Positions 50,613-58,079 of a stretch of DNA of 64,000 bases are shown here, in pieces. The notes under the pieces are model-generated. The model was not told where the DNA came from and ran no database searches. It was given only the letters and a program-made list of their open reading frames with translations. The DNA lies in the NCBI GenBank assembly GCA_021732215.1, contig JAKFVL010000021.1:77001-141000 (forward strand). The letters are read 5' to 3'. The stretch comes from Hyphomicrobiales bacterium (GTDB lineage: Bacteria > Pseudomonadota > Alphaproteobacteria > Rhizobiales > Xanthobacteraceae). The translations under genes and the position numbers were made by a program. Position 1 is the first letter of the stretch. Every line of letters starts with the position of its first letter.

Positions 50613-51440
50613 GTGAGCACTGATACGGCAAAGATCGATACCGGGACGGACGAACTGCTCTGCGCGGTGCGCGACGGCGTCGCAGTCATCACGCTCAATC
50701 GTCCCGATGCGCGCAATTCTCTTTCGGACAAGCTCTCGCCGGCGCTCCGCCGCATGATCAGGCATTGTGCCGACGATTCTGCCATTGGCGCTGTGCTGAT
50801 CACCGGCGCCGGCACTGCGTTCTGCTCGGGTGGCGACGTCAAGGGTATGGGCGACAACTCCAGCAAGAAGGCGATGGGATTCGATGAGCGCGTCGCCGAC
50901 TTGCGCGAGCGTGAAAAGCTGCTCACCGGCGCGCTGGTGGGTTTGCGCAAGCCGACCATCGCGGCGCTGCCGGGCGCGGCAGCTGGCGCTGGCCTTGCGA
51001 TCGCGCTGGCCTGCGACATTCGCGTTGCGGCACAGTCCGCGTTTCTGATCGCAGGTTACGCGCGCGTCGGCTTGAGCGGTGATTACGGTATTGCGTGGCT
51101 GCTGACGCGGCTGGTCGGCACGTCGCGGGCGCGCGAGCTGATGTTCTTCAACGAACGGATCGATGCGCAACGCGCCGAGGCGCTCGGCCTCGTCAATCGC
51201 GTCGTGCCGGACGCCGGGTTGCAGACAACGGCCTTCGAGATGGCGCGGACGCTGGCGGCGGGACCGCGTGTCGCATTGGCCTACATGAAGGACAATCTCG
51301 ATCAGGCGATCACCGGCGATTTTACCGCCGCGCTCGACCAGGAGGCCGATCGTCTGGTGCGCGCCGCCGCCACCGCCGATCACAAGGAAGCGGTCCGGGC
51401 ATTCGTCGAGAAGCGCAAGCCGAACTTCACCGGATCATGA
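50613..51440 (+). CDS. enoyl-CoA hydratase/isomerase family protein
   Basis: 275 residues from GTG 50613 (GAGAGA upstream); GTG 50583 is an alternative. Crotonase fold: AVITLNRPDARNSLSDKLSP, GAGTAFCSGGDVKGMGDNS, then PGAAAGAGLAIALACDIRVA with the oxyanion-hole Gly, and the SAFLIAGYARVGLSGDYGIA part where the usual catalytic Glu pair may be replaced. FVEKRKPNF ends the protein. It acts in fatty acid or aromatic CoA breakdown. Its stop overlaps the start of the ChaA gene (ATGA). Confidence 0.92.
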   Translation: MSTDTAKIDTGTDELLCAVRDGVAVITLNRPDARNSLSDKLSPALRRMIRHCADDSAIGAVLITGAGTAFCSGGDVKGMGDNSSKKAMGFDERVADLREREKLLTGALVGLRKPTIAALPGAAAGAGLAIALACDIRVAAQSAFLIAGYARVGLSGDYGIAWLLTRLVGTSRARELMFFNERIDAQRAEALGLVNRVVPDAGLQTTAFEMARTLAAGPRVALAYMKDNLDQAITGDFTAALDQEADRLVRAAATADHKEAVRAFVEKRKPNFTGS

Positions 51441-52534
51441 GCGCGCCCGCAACGATGCCACGCTCGTCGTGGATTTTTCCTCTGCTTGCGGTTGTCTTCG
51501 TGGCTGCGATTGCCGCGACGGGATTGTCATTCACGAAAACAGCGGCGGGACTGGTATTTGCCGCAGCGCTGCTGGTCGTTCTTTTCGGCACGGTCTTCGC
51601 CGCCGTCCATCATGCCGAAGTCATCGCCCAGCGGATCGGCGAGCCTTACGGCACGCTGTTGTTGACGCTGGCGGTGACCATCATCGAGGTCGCATTGATC
51701 GCGACCATCATGCTTGGCGAAAAGGCAGTGCCGACGCTGGCGCGCGACACGGTGTTTGCCGTGGTGATGATCGTCTGCAACGGACTGGTCGGCGTCTGCA
51801 TCATCGCCGGCTGCTTTCGTCACCGCGAGCTGGATTTTCATGTGTCCGGCGCGAACATCTATCTCGGCGTGCTGACCGTGCTGGCGACGATTACGCTGTT
51901 GCTGCCGAATTACACGCTGACCACGCCGGGGCCGTTCTTTTCGGCGGCGCAGCTCGCTTTCGTCAGTCTTGTCACGATGATTCTCTACGGCGTGTTTCTG
52001 TATACGCAGACCGTGCGGCATCGCGACTACTTCATCGCCGGCGAGCAGGGCGATCCCGCGCAGCATGAGCCGGCATCGAACCGGTTGCTGACCGTCAGCA
52101 TGGTGTTGCTGGTGGTCTCGCTTCTGGCGGTCGTGCTGCTGGCGAAAACCTTCTCGCAAGTCGTCGATGCGGGTGCCGAACTGATCGGCGCGCCGCCCTC
52201 GTTCGCCGCCATCGTCGTGGCGTTGCTGGTGCTGCTGCCGGAGAGCGTCGCCGCGCTTGCCGCTGCAAAACGGAACGATCTGCAGAAAAGCATCAATCTG
52301 GCGCTCGGCTCCTCGCTCGCCACCATCGGATTGACGATTCCGGCGGTAGCCGTGGTCGCCACGGTTCTGAAGAAGGATCTGGTGCTCGGGCTTGGCCCGC
52401 GCGAAACCGTCCTTCTGATCATGACCATGCTGGTCAGCATGCTCACCTTCGGCACCGGCCGCACCAACATCATGTTTGGCGTCGTCCATGTGGTGTCGTT
52501 TGCGGTGTTCATTTTCCTGGTGTTCGCGCCGTAG
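51437..52534 (+). CDS. ChaA-type calcium/proton or sodium/proton antiporter
   Basis: 365 residues, cation/Ca2+ exchanger fold with two repeats of five helices. The acidic ion-binding positions are visible as VTIIEVALIATIMLGE in repeat one and VLLPESVAALAAAKR in repeat two, plus LGSSLATIGLTIP. In E. coli ChaA exchanges Ca2+, Na+ or K+ for protons at alkaline pH. The start ATG 51437 overlaps the stop of the preceding hydratase gene, so they are coupled although their functions look unrelated. Confidence 0.93.
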   Translation: MSAPATMPRSSWIFPLLAVVFVAAIAATGLSFTKTAAGLVFAAALLVVLFGTVFAAVHHAEVIAQRIGEPYGTLLLTLAVTIIEVALIATIMLGEKAVPTLARDTVFAVVMIVCNGLVGVCIIAGCFRHRELDFHVSGANIYLGVLTVLATITLLLPNYTLTTPGPFFSAAQLAFVSLVTMILYGVFLYTQTVRHRDYFIAGEQGDPAQHEPASNRLLTVSMVLLVVSLLAVVLLAKTFSQVVDAGAELIGAPPSFAAIVVALLVLLPESVAALAAAKRNDLQKSINLALGSSLATIGLTIPAVAVVATVLKKDLVLGLGPRETVLLIMTMLVSMLTFGTGRTNIMFGVVHVVSFAVFIFLVFAP

Positions 52535-52671
52535 AATCTGGTTCGGCGGAGGCATCCTCCAGGTTATCAGTGCGTGTTTTCCGCACTCAATTGCCACTGA
52601 TCCGTCGCAGTTGATCCCTCAATCGGTCCCAAAGTTCCCGCATCCAGTGATGGATGCCGCAGGGTTCGGAC

Positions 52672-53508
52672 ATGCTGAAATACGTTTCGAAATTTTTTCT
52701 GGAGATTTTCCCGTCGATCATCGCCACCGTGGTCGGGGCGTACATCGTCACGCATTACATCAACGACAAGCCATCCGATCCGCCCAAGGCGGCGGCCGTC
52801 TCGGCACCGGAACCAGCCAAGGACATCAGGGCTGATACGGCGACCAAGGCCGAACGGGACGGCGAGGCTGACAAGGCGACGAAGCAGACCGAGAAATCCG
52901 CGGCTGATAAACCTTCTGCCGACAAGGAAGCCAGGCGTCAGGCCAATGCGCGAGAGAAGGCTGAGAGGACAGCGGCCAAGTTTGTCCCGCCCGCAAATCC
53001 GCAACCGGCGCCCGTGACCGTTTCGGTTGCGCCAGCGGATATTGCGTCGGCCAACGAAGACAATCGCGATGCCAACGAGATCGCGCGTGCCGCACTCGAT
53101 CGCCTGCGCGGGCCGGTGGAAGCATCGCGTCTGCCGGAATCTCGTCCTTCCGAGGCACCGCGCACGCCTGCCGCAGCCACAATGCGTTCACCCGAGCCGC
53201 CGCGCGTCAGTGTCACTGCCGCTCCGCCGGCTCCACAACCCCAGCAACCTCAGGTGCAGCAAACCATTCAGCCGCTGCCGCCTGCGGTGCTTGTCGCTGC
53301 TCCGAGCGCCACGCAACCCGGTACTTCGCCTGAAGCATCGGCGGCGAAGCCTGAGCGCCCGGTGACGTCGTTCCGTCTCTCGCCGCCCGCCGATATTCCC
53401 GGCGCGCCGCCGCTCGATTTGCAGGCTGCCGCCCGTGGGCATACCTCTGTCACCGAGGACGTGGTTTCGGCCGCAAGGTCGGTATTCAATGCGGTGATCC
53501 CGCGCTGA
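52672..53508 (+). CDS. membrane-anchored Pro/Ala-rich protein of unknown function
   Basis: 278 residues. One N-terminal helix (MLKYVSKFFLEIFPSIIATV, then VGAYIVTHYIND) anchors it in the inner membrane, most likely leaving the rest outside. The body is low complexity: Lys/Asp/Glu/Ala-rich to about 120, then Pro/Ala/Gln-rich to 240, with a short ordered C-terminus (ADIPGAPPLDLQ; TEDVVSAARSVFNAVIPR). ATG 52654 is an alternative start. I do not recognise a family; a linker or envelope-spacer protein is a guess. Confidence 0.8.
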   Translation: MLKYVSKFFLEIFPSIIATVVGAYIVTHYINDKPSDPPKAAAVSAPEPAKDIRADTATKAERDGEADKATKQTEKSAADKPSADKEARRQANAREKAERTAAKFVPPANPQPAPVTVSVAPADIASANEDNRDANEIARAALDRLRGPVEASRLPESRPSEAPRTPAAATMRSPEPPRVSVTAAPPAPQPQQPQVQQTIQPLPPAVLVAAPSATQPGTSPEASAAKPERPVTSFRLSPPADIPGAPPLDLQAAARGHTSVTEDVVSAARSVFNAVIPR

Positions 53509-53530
53509 TATCGTCTTGCGATAACACAAA

Positions 53531-53557
53531 CAAAAACGCGGACCGTGAGGCCCGCGT
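53531..53557 (-). terminator. rho-independent terminator of rpsU
   Basis: On the minus strand AACGCGG...CCGCGTT, 7-bp stem with 10-nt loop containing complementary bases, followed by TTTG. It is 24 bases after the rpsU stop codon. Confidence 0.8.
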
Positions 53558-53580
53558 TGTCGTATCTGGATCGTAGAACC

Positions 53581-53898
53581 TTATGTGCGCGGTCCGCGCG
53601 GACCTGCGCCAGGGCCACCGGCGCCGGGACGGCCACCGCGGTCGCTGCCTGCACCACCCGGGCCGGCGCCGAACACCGGCTTCGGCTTCATTGGCAGCAA
53701 GCCTTCGCGCTGCAGCTTCTTGCGCGCCAGCTTGCGGGCGCGGCGAACGGCTTCCGCCTTTTCGCGGGCCTTCTTCTCGGACGGCTTTTCGTAGTGACCG
53801 CGGAGCTTCATCTCGCGGAAAATGCCCTCGCGCTGCATCTTCTTTTTCAGCGCCTTGAGAGCCTGGTCGACATTGTTATCGCGAACGAGAACCTGCAC
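53581..53898 (-). CDS. rpsU: 30S ribosomal protein S21, with long Gly/Pro/Arg tail
   Basis: 105 residues. Residues 1-72 are the usual S21: [20 protein letters not shown], then [19 protein letters not shown] and the basic [16 protein letters not shown]. The rest (about 73-105) is a [19 protein letters not shown]-type tail ending in PRGPRT, not present in most S21 proteins. S21 aids base pairing of mRNA with the 16S rRNA. The ATG has weak ribosome binding context. The tail may contact RNA. Confidence 0.94.
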   Translation of the reverse strand: MQVLVRDNNVDQALKALKKKMQREGIFREMKLRGHYEKPSEKKAREKAEAVRRARKLARKKLQREGLLPMKPKPVFGAGPGGAGSDRGGRPGAGGPGAGPRGPRT

Positions 53899-54098
53899 GC
53901 GGCATCCTCTTCTGAGTTAGATCGTTGTCGAATTTGGAAGATAGCGATGGGCCGACCTAAGCACGGAGCTGGGCCACGCCCTTCGCATCAAGGCGGCGGA
54001 CATACCACTTCGGGGGTGGATTGTCCACCGATGGACCCGGCCCAATGACCTGATTTTCGGCGGTTTTTTCATTCGGCCAAGCATTGTCCGGCCGTGAC

Positions 54099-55211
54099 CT
54101 ACGATTTTTTGGTCCCGGTAACGATTTCGACCTGCGTCACATGCCCCATCTTGCGGCCGGGCTTGGCTGCGCCCTTGCCGTAGATGTGGACACTCGCGCC
54201 AGGAACGCCAAGCCATTTGCCGACGTCGTCGATATCGTTGCCGATCAGGTTGGTCATGGTGACGTTGCCGTGGCGTACCGGATGCGCCAGCGTCCAGCCG
54301 GCGATAGCGCGGATATGCTGTTCGAATTGCGACACCGAGCATCCGTCCAGCGTCCAGTGTCCAGAATTATGCACGCGCGGTGCGATCTCGTTGACGAGTA
54401 TCGATGTGCCGTCCGCGCCCGGCACCACGAACATCTCGACTGCCAGCACGCCGACGTAGTTCAGCGCGTTCGCGATCGAGGTGGCGATCTCGCGCGCCCT
54501 GGCCGCGAGCGCATCGGGGATCGGCGCCGGCGCATAGGAGAATTTCAGGATGTGATCGCGGTGCTTGTTTTCGGTGACGTCGAAGCAGACCACCTCGCCG
54601 TTTACGCCGCGCGCGGCGACCACGGAAATCTCGCGCTCGAAGGGCACGAACGCTTCGAGAATGGCCGCCTTGGTTTCCAGGTCGGCCCAGGCTTTCGCGG
54701 GATCGTTGCCTTCGCGGATGATGACCTGGCCCTTGCCGTCGTAACCGAAGCGGCGCGTTTTCAGCACTGCCGGCAGACCGATGATCGCGATCGCGGCGCG
54801 CAGGCTTTCCACCGACGTGACGTCGGCATAGCGCGCGGTGCCGATGCCGAGCCTGGTCACGAAATCCTTTTCGGCGAGCCGGTCCTGCGTCGTCTGCAGC
54901 ACCTGGTAGTCCGGCAGCACCGGCCTGCGGGCGGCAAGGATCATCGCGGTCGCGGCGGGCACATTCTCGAACTCGTATGTCAGCACGTCGCAATCGTTGG
55001 CGAACAGTTCGAGCGCTTCGACATCGGCATACTCCGCGCATGTCGCATGCTGCACCACATCGAAGGCTGGCGAATCCGGATCGGGCGAGAACACGCGGCA
55101 CTTCAGTCCGAGCCGGGGTGCTGCCATCGCGAGCATCCGGCCGAGCTGCCCGCCGCCGAGAATTCCGACGGTGTCGCCTTCCTTGAGCTTCACCTGCGAT
55201 GGAGGGGACAT
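54099..55211 (-). CDS. purK: N5-carboxyaminoimidazole ribonucleotide synthase
   Basis: 370 residues, ATP-grasp enzyme converting AIR, ATP and bicarbonate to N5-CAIR in purine synthesis. Visible: GILGGGQLGRMLAMAAPRLG (N-terminal nucleotide fold), LTYEFENVPA, QDRLAEKDFV, LPAVLKTRRFGYDGKGQVI and EIAPRVHNSGHWTLDGCSVS, the ATP-grasp metal site. Start is ATG 55211 with AAGG; the TTG at 55241 overlapping the purE stop is an alternative. Second gene of the purEK operon. Confidence 0.96.
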   Translation of the reverse strand: MSPPSQVKLKEGDTVGILGGGQLGRMLAMAAPRLGLKCRVFSPDPDSPAFDVVQHATCAEYADVEALELFANDCDVLTYEFENVPAATAMILAARRPVLPDYQVLQTTQDRLAEKDFVTRLGIGTARYADVTSVESLRAAIAIIGLPAVLKTRRFGYDGKGQVIIREGNDPAKAWADLETKAAILEAFVPFEREISVVAARGVNGEVVCFDVTENKHRDHILKFSYAPAPIPDALAARAREIATSIANALNYVGVLAVEMFVVPGADGTSILVNEIAPRVHNSGHWTLDGCSVSQFEQHIRAIAGWTLAHPVRHGNVTMTNLIGNDIDDVGKWLGVPGASVHIYGKGAAKPGRKMGHVTQVEIVTGTKKS

Positions 55212-55237
55212 GCCTTGAGCGGCCAAATATCGGGCAA

Positions 55238-55726
55238 TCAAGACTTGCCCTCCGGCCGCTCGGCGACGGCCTTGGTCTGCGCGTTGCGCCAGGCTGCAAG
55301 GCGTTTCGCCAGCTTGGCGTCGTTCAGCGCCAATACGCTGGCTGCAAGGAGCGCGGCATTGATCGCACCGGCCTTGCCGATGGCGAGCGTTCCGACCGGA
55401 ATGCCCGCCGGCATCTGCACGATGGAATAGAGCGAGTCCTGCCCGCTCAACGTTTTGGATTCGACCGGCACGCCGAATACCGGCAGCTCGGTCAGCGCGG
55501 CCGTCATACCGGGGAGATGCGCAGCGCCTCCGGCGCCCGCGATAATGACCTTGAAGCCGGCCGCCTTGGCGCCCTTGGCAAACCCGTACAGGCGTTCCGG
55601 CGTGCGATGCGCGGAGACGATCTTCGCATCGTGAGCCACGCCGAGCGCGTCGAGCGTCTCGGCGGAATGACGCATGGTGTCCCAGTCCGACTGGCTTCCC
55701 ATGATGATGGCGACGTGTGCAGTCAT
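55238..55726 (-). CDS. purE: N5-carboxyaminoimidazole ribonucleotide mutase
   Basis: 162 residues, class I Pur[21 protein letters not shown] substrate-binding start, [14 protein letters not shown] with the catalytic His, [20 protein letters not shown], and [14 protein letters not shown]-like [17 protein letters not shown]. It rearranges N5-CAIR made by PurK to CAIR. First gene of the operon; the purK start lies 27 bases after its stop. Confidence 0.97.
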   Translation of the reverse strand: MTAHVAIIMGSQSDWDTMRHSAETLDALGVAHDAKIVSAHRTPERLYGFAKGAKAAGFKVIIAGAGGAAHLPGMTAALTELPVFGVPVESKTLSGQDSLYSIVQMPAGIPVGTLAIGKAGAINAALLAASVLALNDAKLAKRLAAWRNAQTKAVAERPEGKS

Positions 55727-55873
55727 CGAATTTGCGCGGTCATTGAAAGGTTTCGGAATCGGAAAAAAGAGCGCGGATTATAGGGTTGAGCGGTGGGGTG
55801 GCAAGGCGGAACGGCGTGTTTTTTGCCGCATTTTCAATGATATCAGCCAAATTGGATAACGGCGCGCGTCGCG

Positions 55874-56077
55874 TCACGCAATGATATCGGGTGTGATCTG
55901 GTCTTCGACGAACGAGATGCGGTCGCGCAGTTGCAGCTTGCGTTTCTTCAGGCGCTGCAGCCGCAGCAGGTCCGGCGCGGGCGAATGATGCAGCGCCTCG
56001 ATCGCCGCATCGAGGTCGCGATGCTCCTGCTGTAGACGCGCAAGCTCCGATCGCAATTCGCCGTCGTTGTCGTTCAT
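55874..56077 (-). CDS. YdcH/DUF465 family small helical protein
   Basis: 67 residues: MNDNDGELRSELARLQQEHR, then DAAIEALHHSPAPDLLRLQR and the characteristic LKKRKLQLRDRISFVED. Two antiparallel helices are expected. Function not known. An upstream frame extension is not coding. It is divergent from a second DUF465 gene 385 bases to the right, an unusual pairing. Confidence 0.92.
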   Translation of the reverse strand: MNDNDGELRSELARLQQEHRDLDAAIEALHHSPAPDLLRLQRLKKRKLQLRDRISFVEDQITPDIIA

Positions 56078-56462
56078 GGCCGTTTCAAATCCACGCAGAC
56101 GATAGTACCGGCGCGCAGCCGGAACAGTCTGTTCCTTCTGCGTAAAGCATTTTCCGGCGGAGTGGAATTCCGTTCGCTGATCGTCAGGGTCCGGCTTCAA
56201 CAGGTTGTGTTGCAGGCACTGGCGGTATGCGTTGCCGTCAAGTCAGCAGTCCGGTTATCCCCGCAACTCACCGCACGGTTCCGCTGACAGGCATTGAATT
56301 CGTTGCGGAAACATCCCGTTCTCAAAACGTTAAGATTGAGCACCGGGACATGAGGCATGCGGCGGCAGCGCGGCGCAATTCTATCGACAGACGGTCCGGC
56401 TCATGTACACTCACTCATCCAGATTCAGGTGCTGAGGTCCTATCTTTGAGAGGAGACTTCGA
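56078..56462. other. intergenic region between divergent DUF465 genes
   Basis: 385 bases without a supported gene. TCGACA (about 56390) and TACACT 16 bases later could be a weak promoter for the rightward DUF465 gene. No repeat, terminator or RNA structure is obvious. Confidence 0.45.
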
Positions 56463-56648
56463 ATGGCGATACAGGCCCATCTTGTTGAACTGGAACGCAA
56501 ACATCGGACTCTCGAAAGCGAACTGCACGACGCTTTGATGCATCTCTCCACCGACGATCTGCAAATCGTCGAACTGAAGCGCAAGAAACTGCATCTCAAG
56601 GATCAGATCGAGCGCTTGAAACACGTAGCAGACGAGACGCTTCACTAG
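56463..56648 (+). CDS. YdcH/DUF465 family small helical protein
   Basis: 61 residues: MAIQAHLVELERKHRTLESE, then LHDALMHLSTDDLQIVELKR and KKLHLKDQIERLKHV. ATG follows GAGAGGAG, an excellent ribosome binding site. The LKRKKLHLKD core is the DUF465 signature, also present in the divergent gene. Function unknown; soluble, helical. Confidence 0.94.
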   Translation: MAIQAHLVELERKHRTLESELHDALMHLSTDDLQIVELKRKKLHLKDQIERLKHVADETLH

Positions 56649-56734
56649 CGGCTCCCTACACAAGCCCCAGTATCACGAGTGATCGTACTCACCGTCGACA
56701 TCGACGGTGGCGGGCGATGTGCGTTTTGCTTTCG

Positions 56735-57841
56735 TCAGTCGTCGCCAACCAGATCTGCGACAACATCGGCGATGGCGAGCGACGCCGTGAGGCCTGGCGA
56801 CTCGATACCGAACAGGTTGATCAGCCCGGTGACGCCATGATCGCGCGGTCCCTGAATCACGAAGTCCTGCCGGGCAACTTCGGGCGGCACGATCTTCGGC
56901 CGGATACCCGAGTAGCTCGGCATCAGCGCGCCGTCCGGCAATGATGGCCAGTAGCGCCGGATCGCCGGATAGAACCTTTCGGCGCGTTTGGGATCGACCG
57001 CATAGTCGAGCGTTTCGACCCATTCGACATCGGGACCGAACCGGGCCTGTCCGGCCATATCGAGCGTCAGGTGCACGCCGAGCCCGCCCGGCTCCGGCAC
57101 CGGGTAAATCAAGTGCGCGAACGGCGCACGCGCGCTGCAACTGAAATAGTTGCCCTTGGCCAGATAGGCCTGCGGCACCAAATCGTGCGGCATGCCGCTG
57201 ATGTTGCGCGCGGTGGCGACTGCCTCCAGCCCGGCGGCATTGATCAGCGTTCCGCATTGGAGCGTCATCGCCGCCTCGCCTCCGACATCGAGGACGAAGC
57301 CGCCGCTGGCGACCTCGGCGCGCCGCAGTGGCGCTTCGAATGCACACGCGGCGCCTCGGTCCTCGGCGTCGCCGCGTAACGCCAGCATATAGGCGTGGCT
57401 ATCGATGATGCCGGTCGATGGTGACAGCAGCGCGGCGTCGCATGCGAGCGCGGGTTCCATTGCACGCGCCTGCGCGCCGCCGAGCAACACCAGATCGCCG
57501 ACGCCGTTCCTTGCCGCTTGCTGCCTGATGGCTTCCAGCTTGTTGGCTTCCTCCGGCGTCGTCGCCACGATCAGCTTGCCGCAGCGTTTGTGCGGAACGC
57601 CATGGCTTTCGCAATATTCGTAAAGCGCGTGCTTGCCGCTGACGCAGAGCCGCGCCATCAGGCTGCCGCTCGGGTAATAAATCCCGGCATGGATCACCTC
57701 GCTGTTGCGCGACGATGTTCCGTTGCCGATGTCGCCGGTGGATTCAAGAACGATGACTTCGCGGCCCGCCTGCGCAAGCCGTCGCGCAATCGCCAGCCCG
57801 ATTACGCCGGCTCCGACCACGACGCATTCAACCCTGTCCAT
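56735..57841 (-). CDS. FAD-dependent oxidoreductase (DAO family; L-2-hydroxyglutarate oxidase-like)
   Basis: 368 residues. N-terminal [20 protein letters not shown] with [20 protein letters not shown] and [18 protein letters not shown], which is the LhgO-like signature: [15 protein letters not shown] is diagnostic. Later [18 protein letters not shown] and the final [20 protein letters not shown]. It oxidises a 2-hydroxyacid, perhaps L-2-hydroxyglutarate, feeding electrons to quinone. The upstream frame extension lacks a ribosome binding site; [10 protein letters not shown] is the better start. It stands alone. Confidence 0.9.
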   Translation of the reverse strand: MDRVECVVVGAGVIGLAIARRLAQAGREVIVLESTGDIGNGTSSRNSEVIHAGIYYPSGSLMARLCVSGKHALYEYCESHGVPHKRCGKLIVATTPEEANKLEAIRQQAARNGVGDLVLLGGAQARAMEPALACDAALLSPSTGIIDSHAYMLALRGDAEDRGAACAFEAPLRRAEVASGGFVLDVGGEAAMTLQCGTLINAAGLEAVATARNISGMPHDLVPQAYLAKGNYFSCSARAPFAHLIYPVPEPGGLGVHLTLDMAGQARFGPDVEWVETLDYAVDPKRAERFYPAIRRYWPSLPDGALMPSYSGIRPKIVPPEVARQDFVIQGPRDHGVTGLINLFGIESPGLTASLAIADVVADLVGDD

Positions 57842-58079
57842 TGTCTGTGCAATTCCCGAAGCGAAAGAAGCCCGTACTTTACTCTTTATTAAGCCCGGAG
57901 CGCGGTGTGAAGCACACGGTGTTTCAATTCCGGACATCGGTACGCGGAAAGGTTACGCGGCATTCACCACGCTGGTATACCTGCACTCATTTAAGTCAGA
58001 TTGTCCGTTTCACGATCCAGGCGTTTACCCGATACCAACCGGTAGGATCGCATCATCCCTGCGCATTCGCAGGTGAGTA

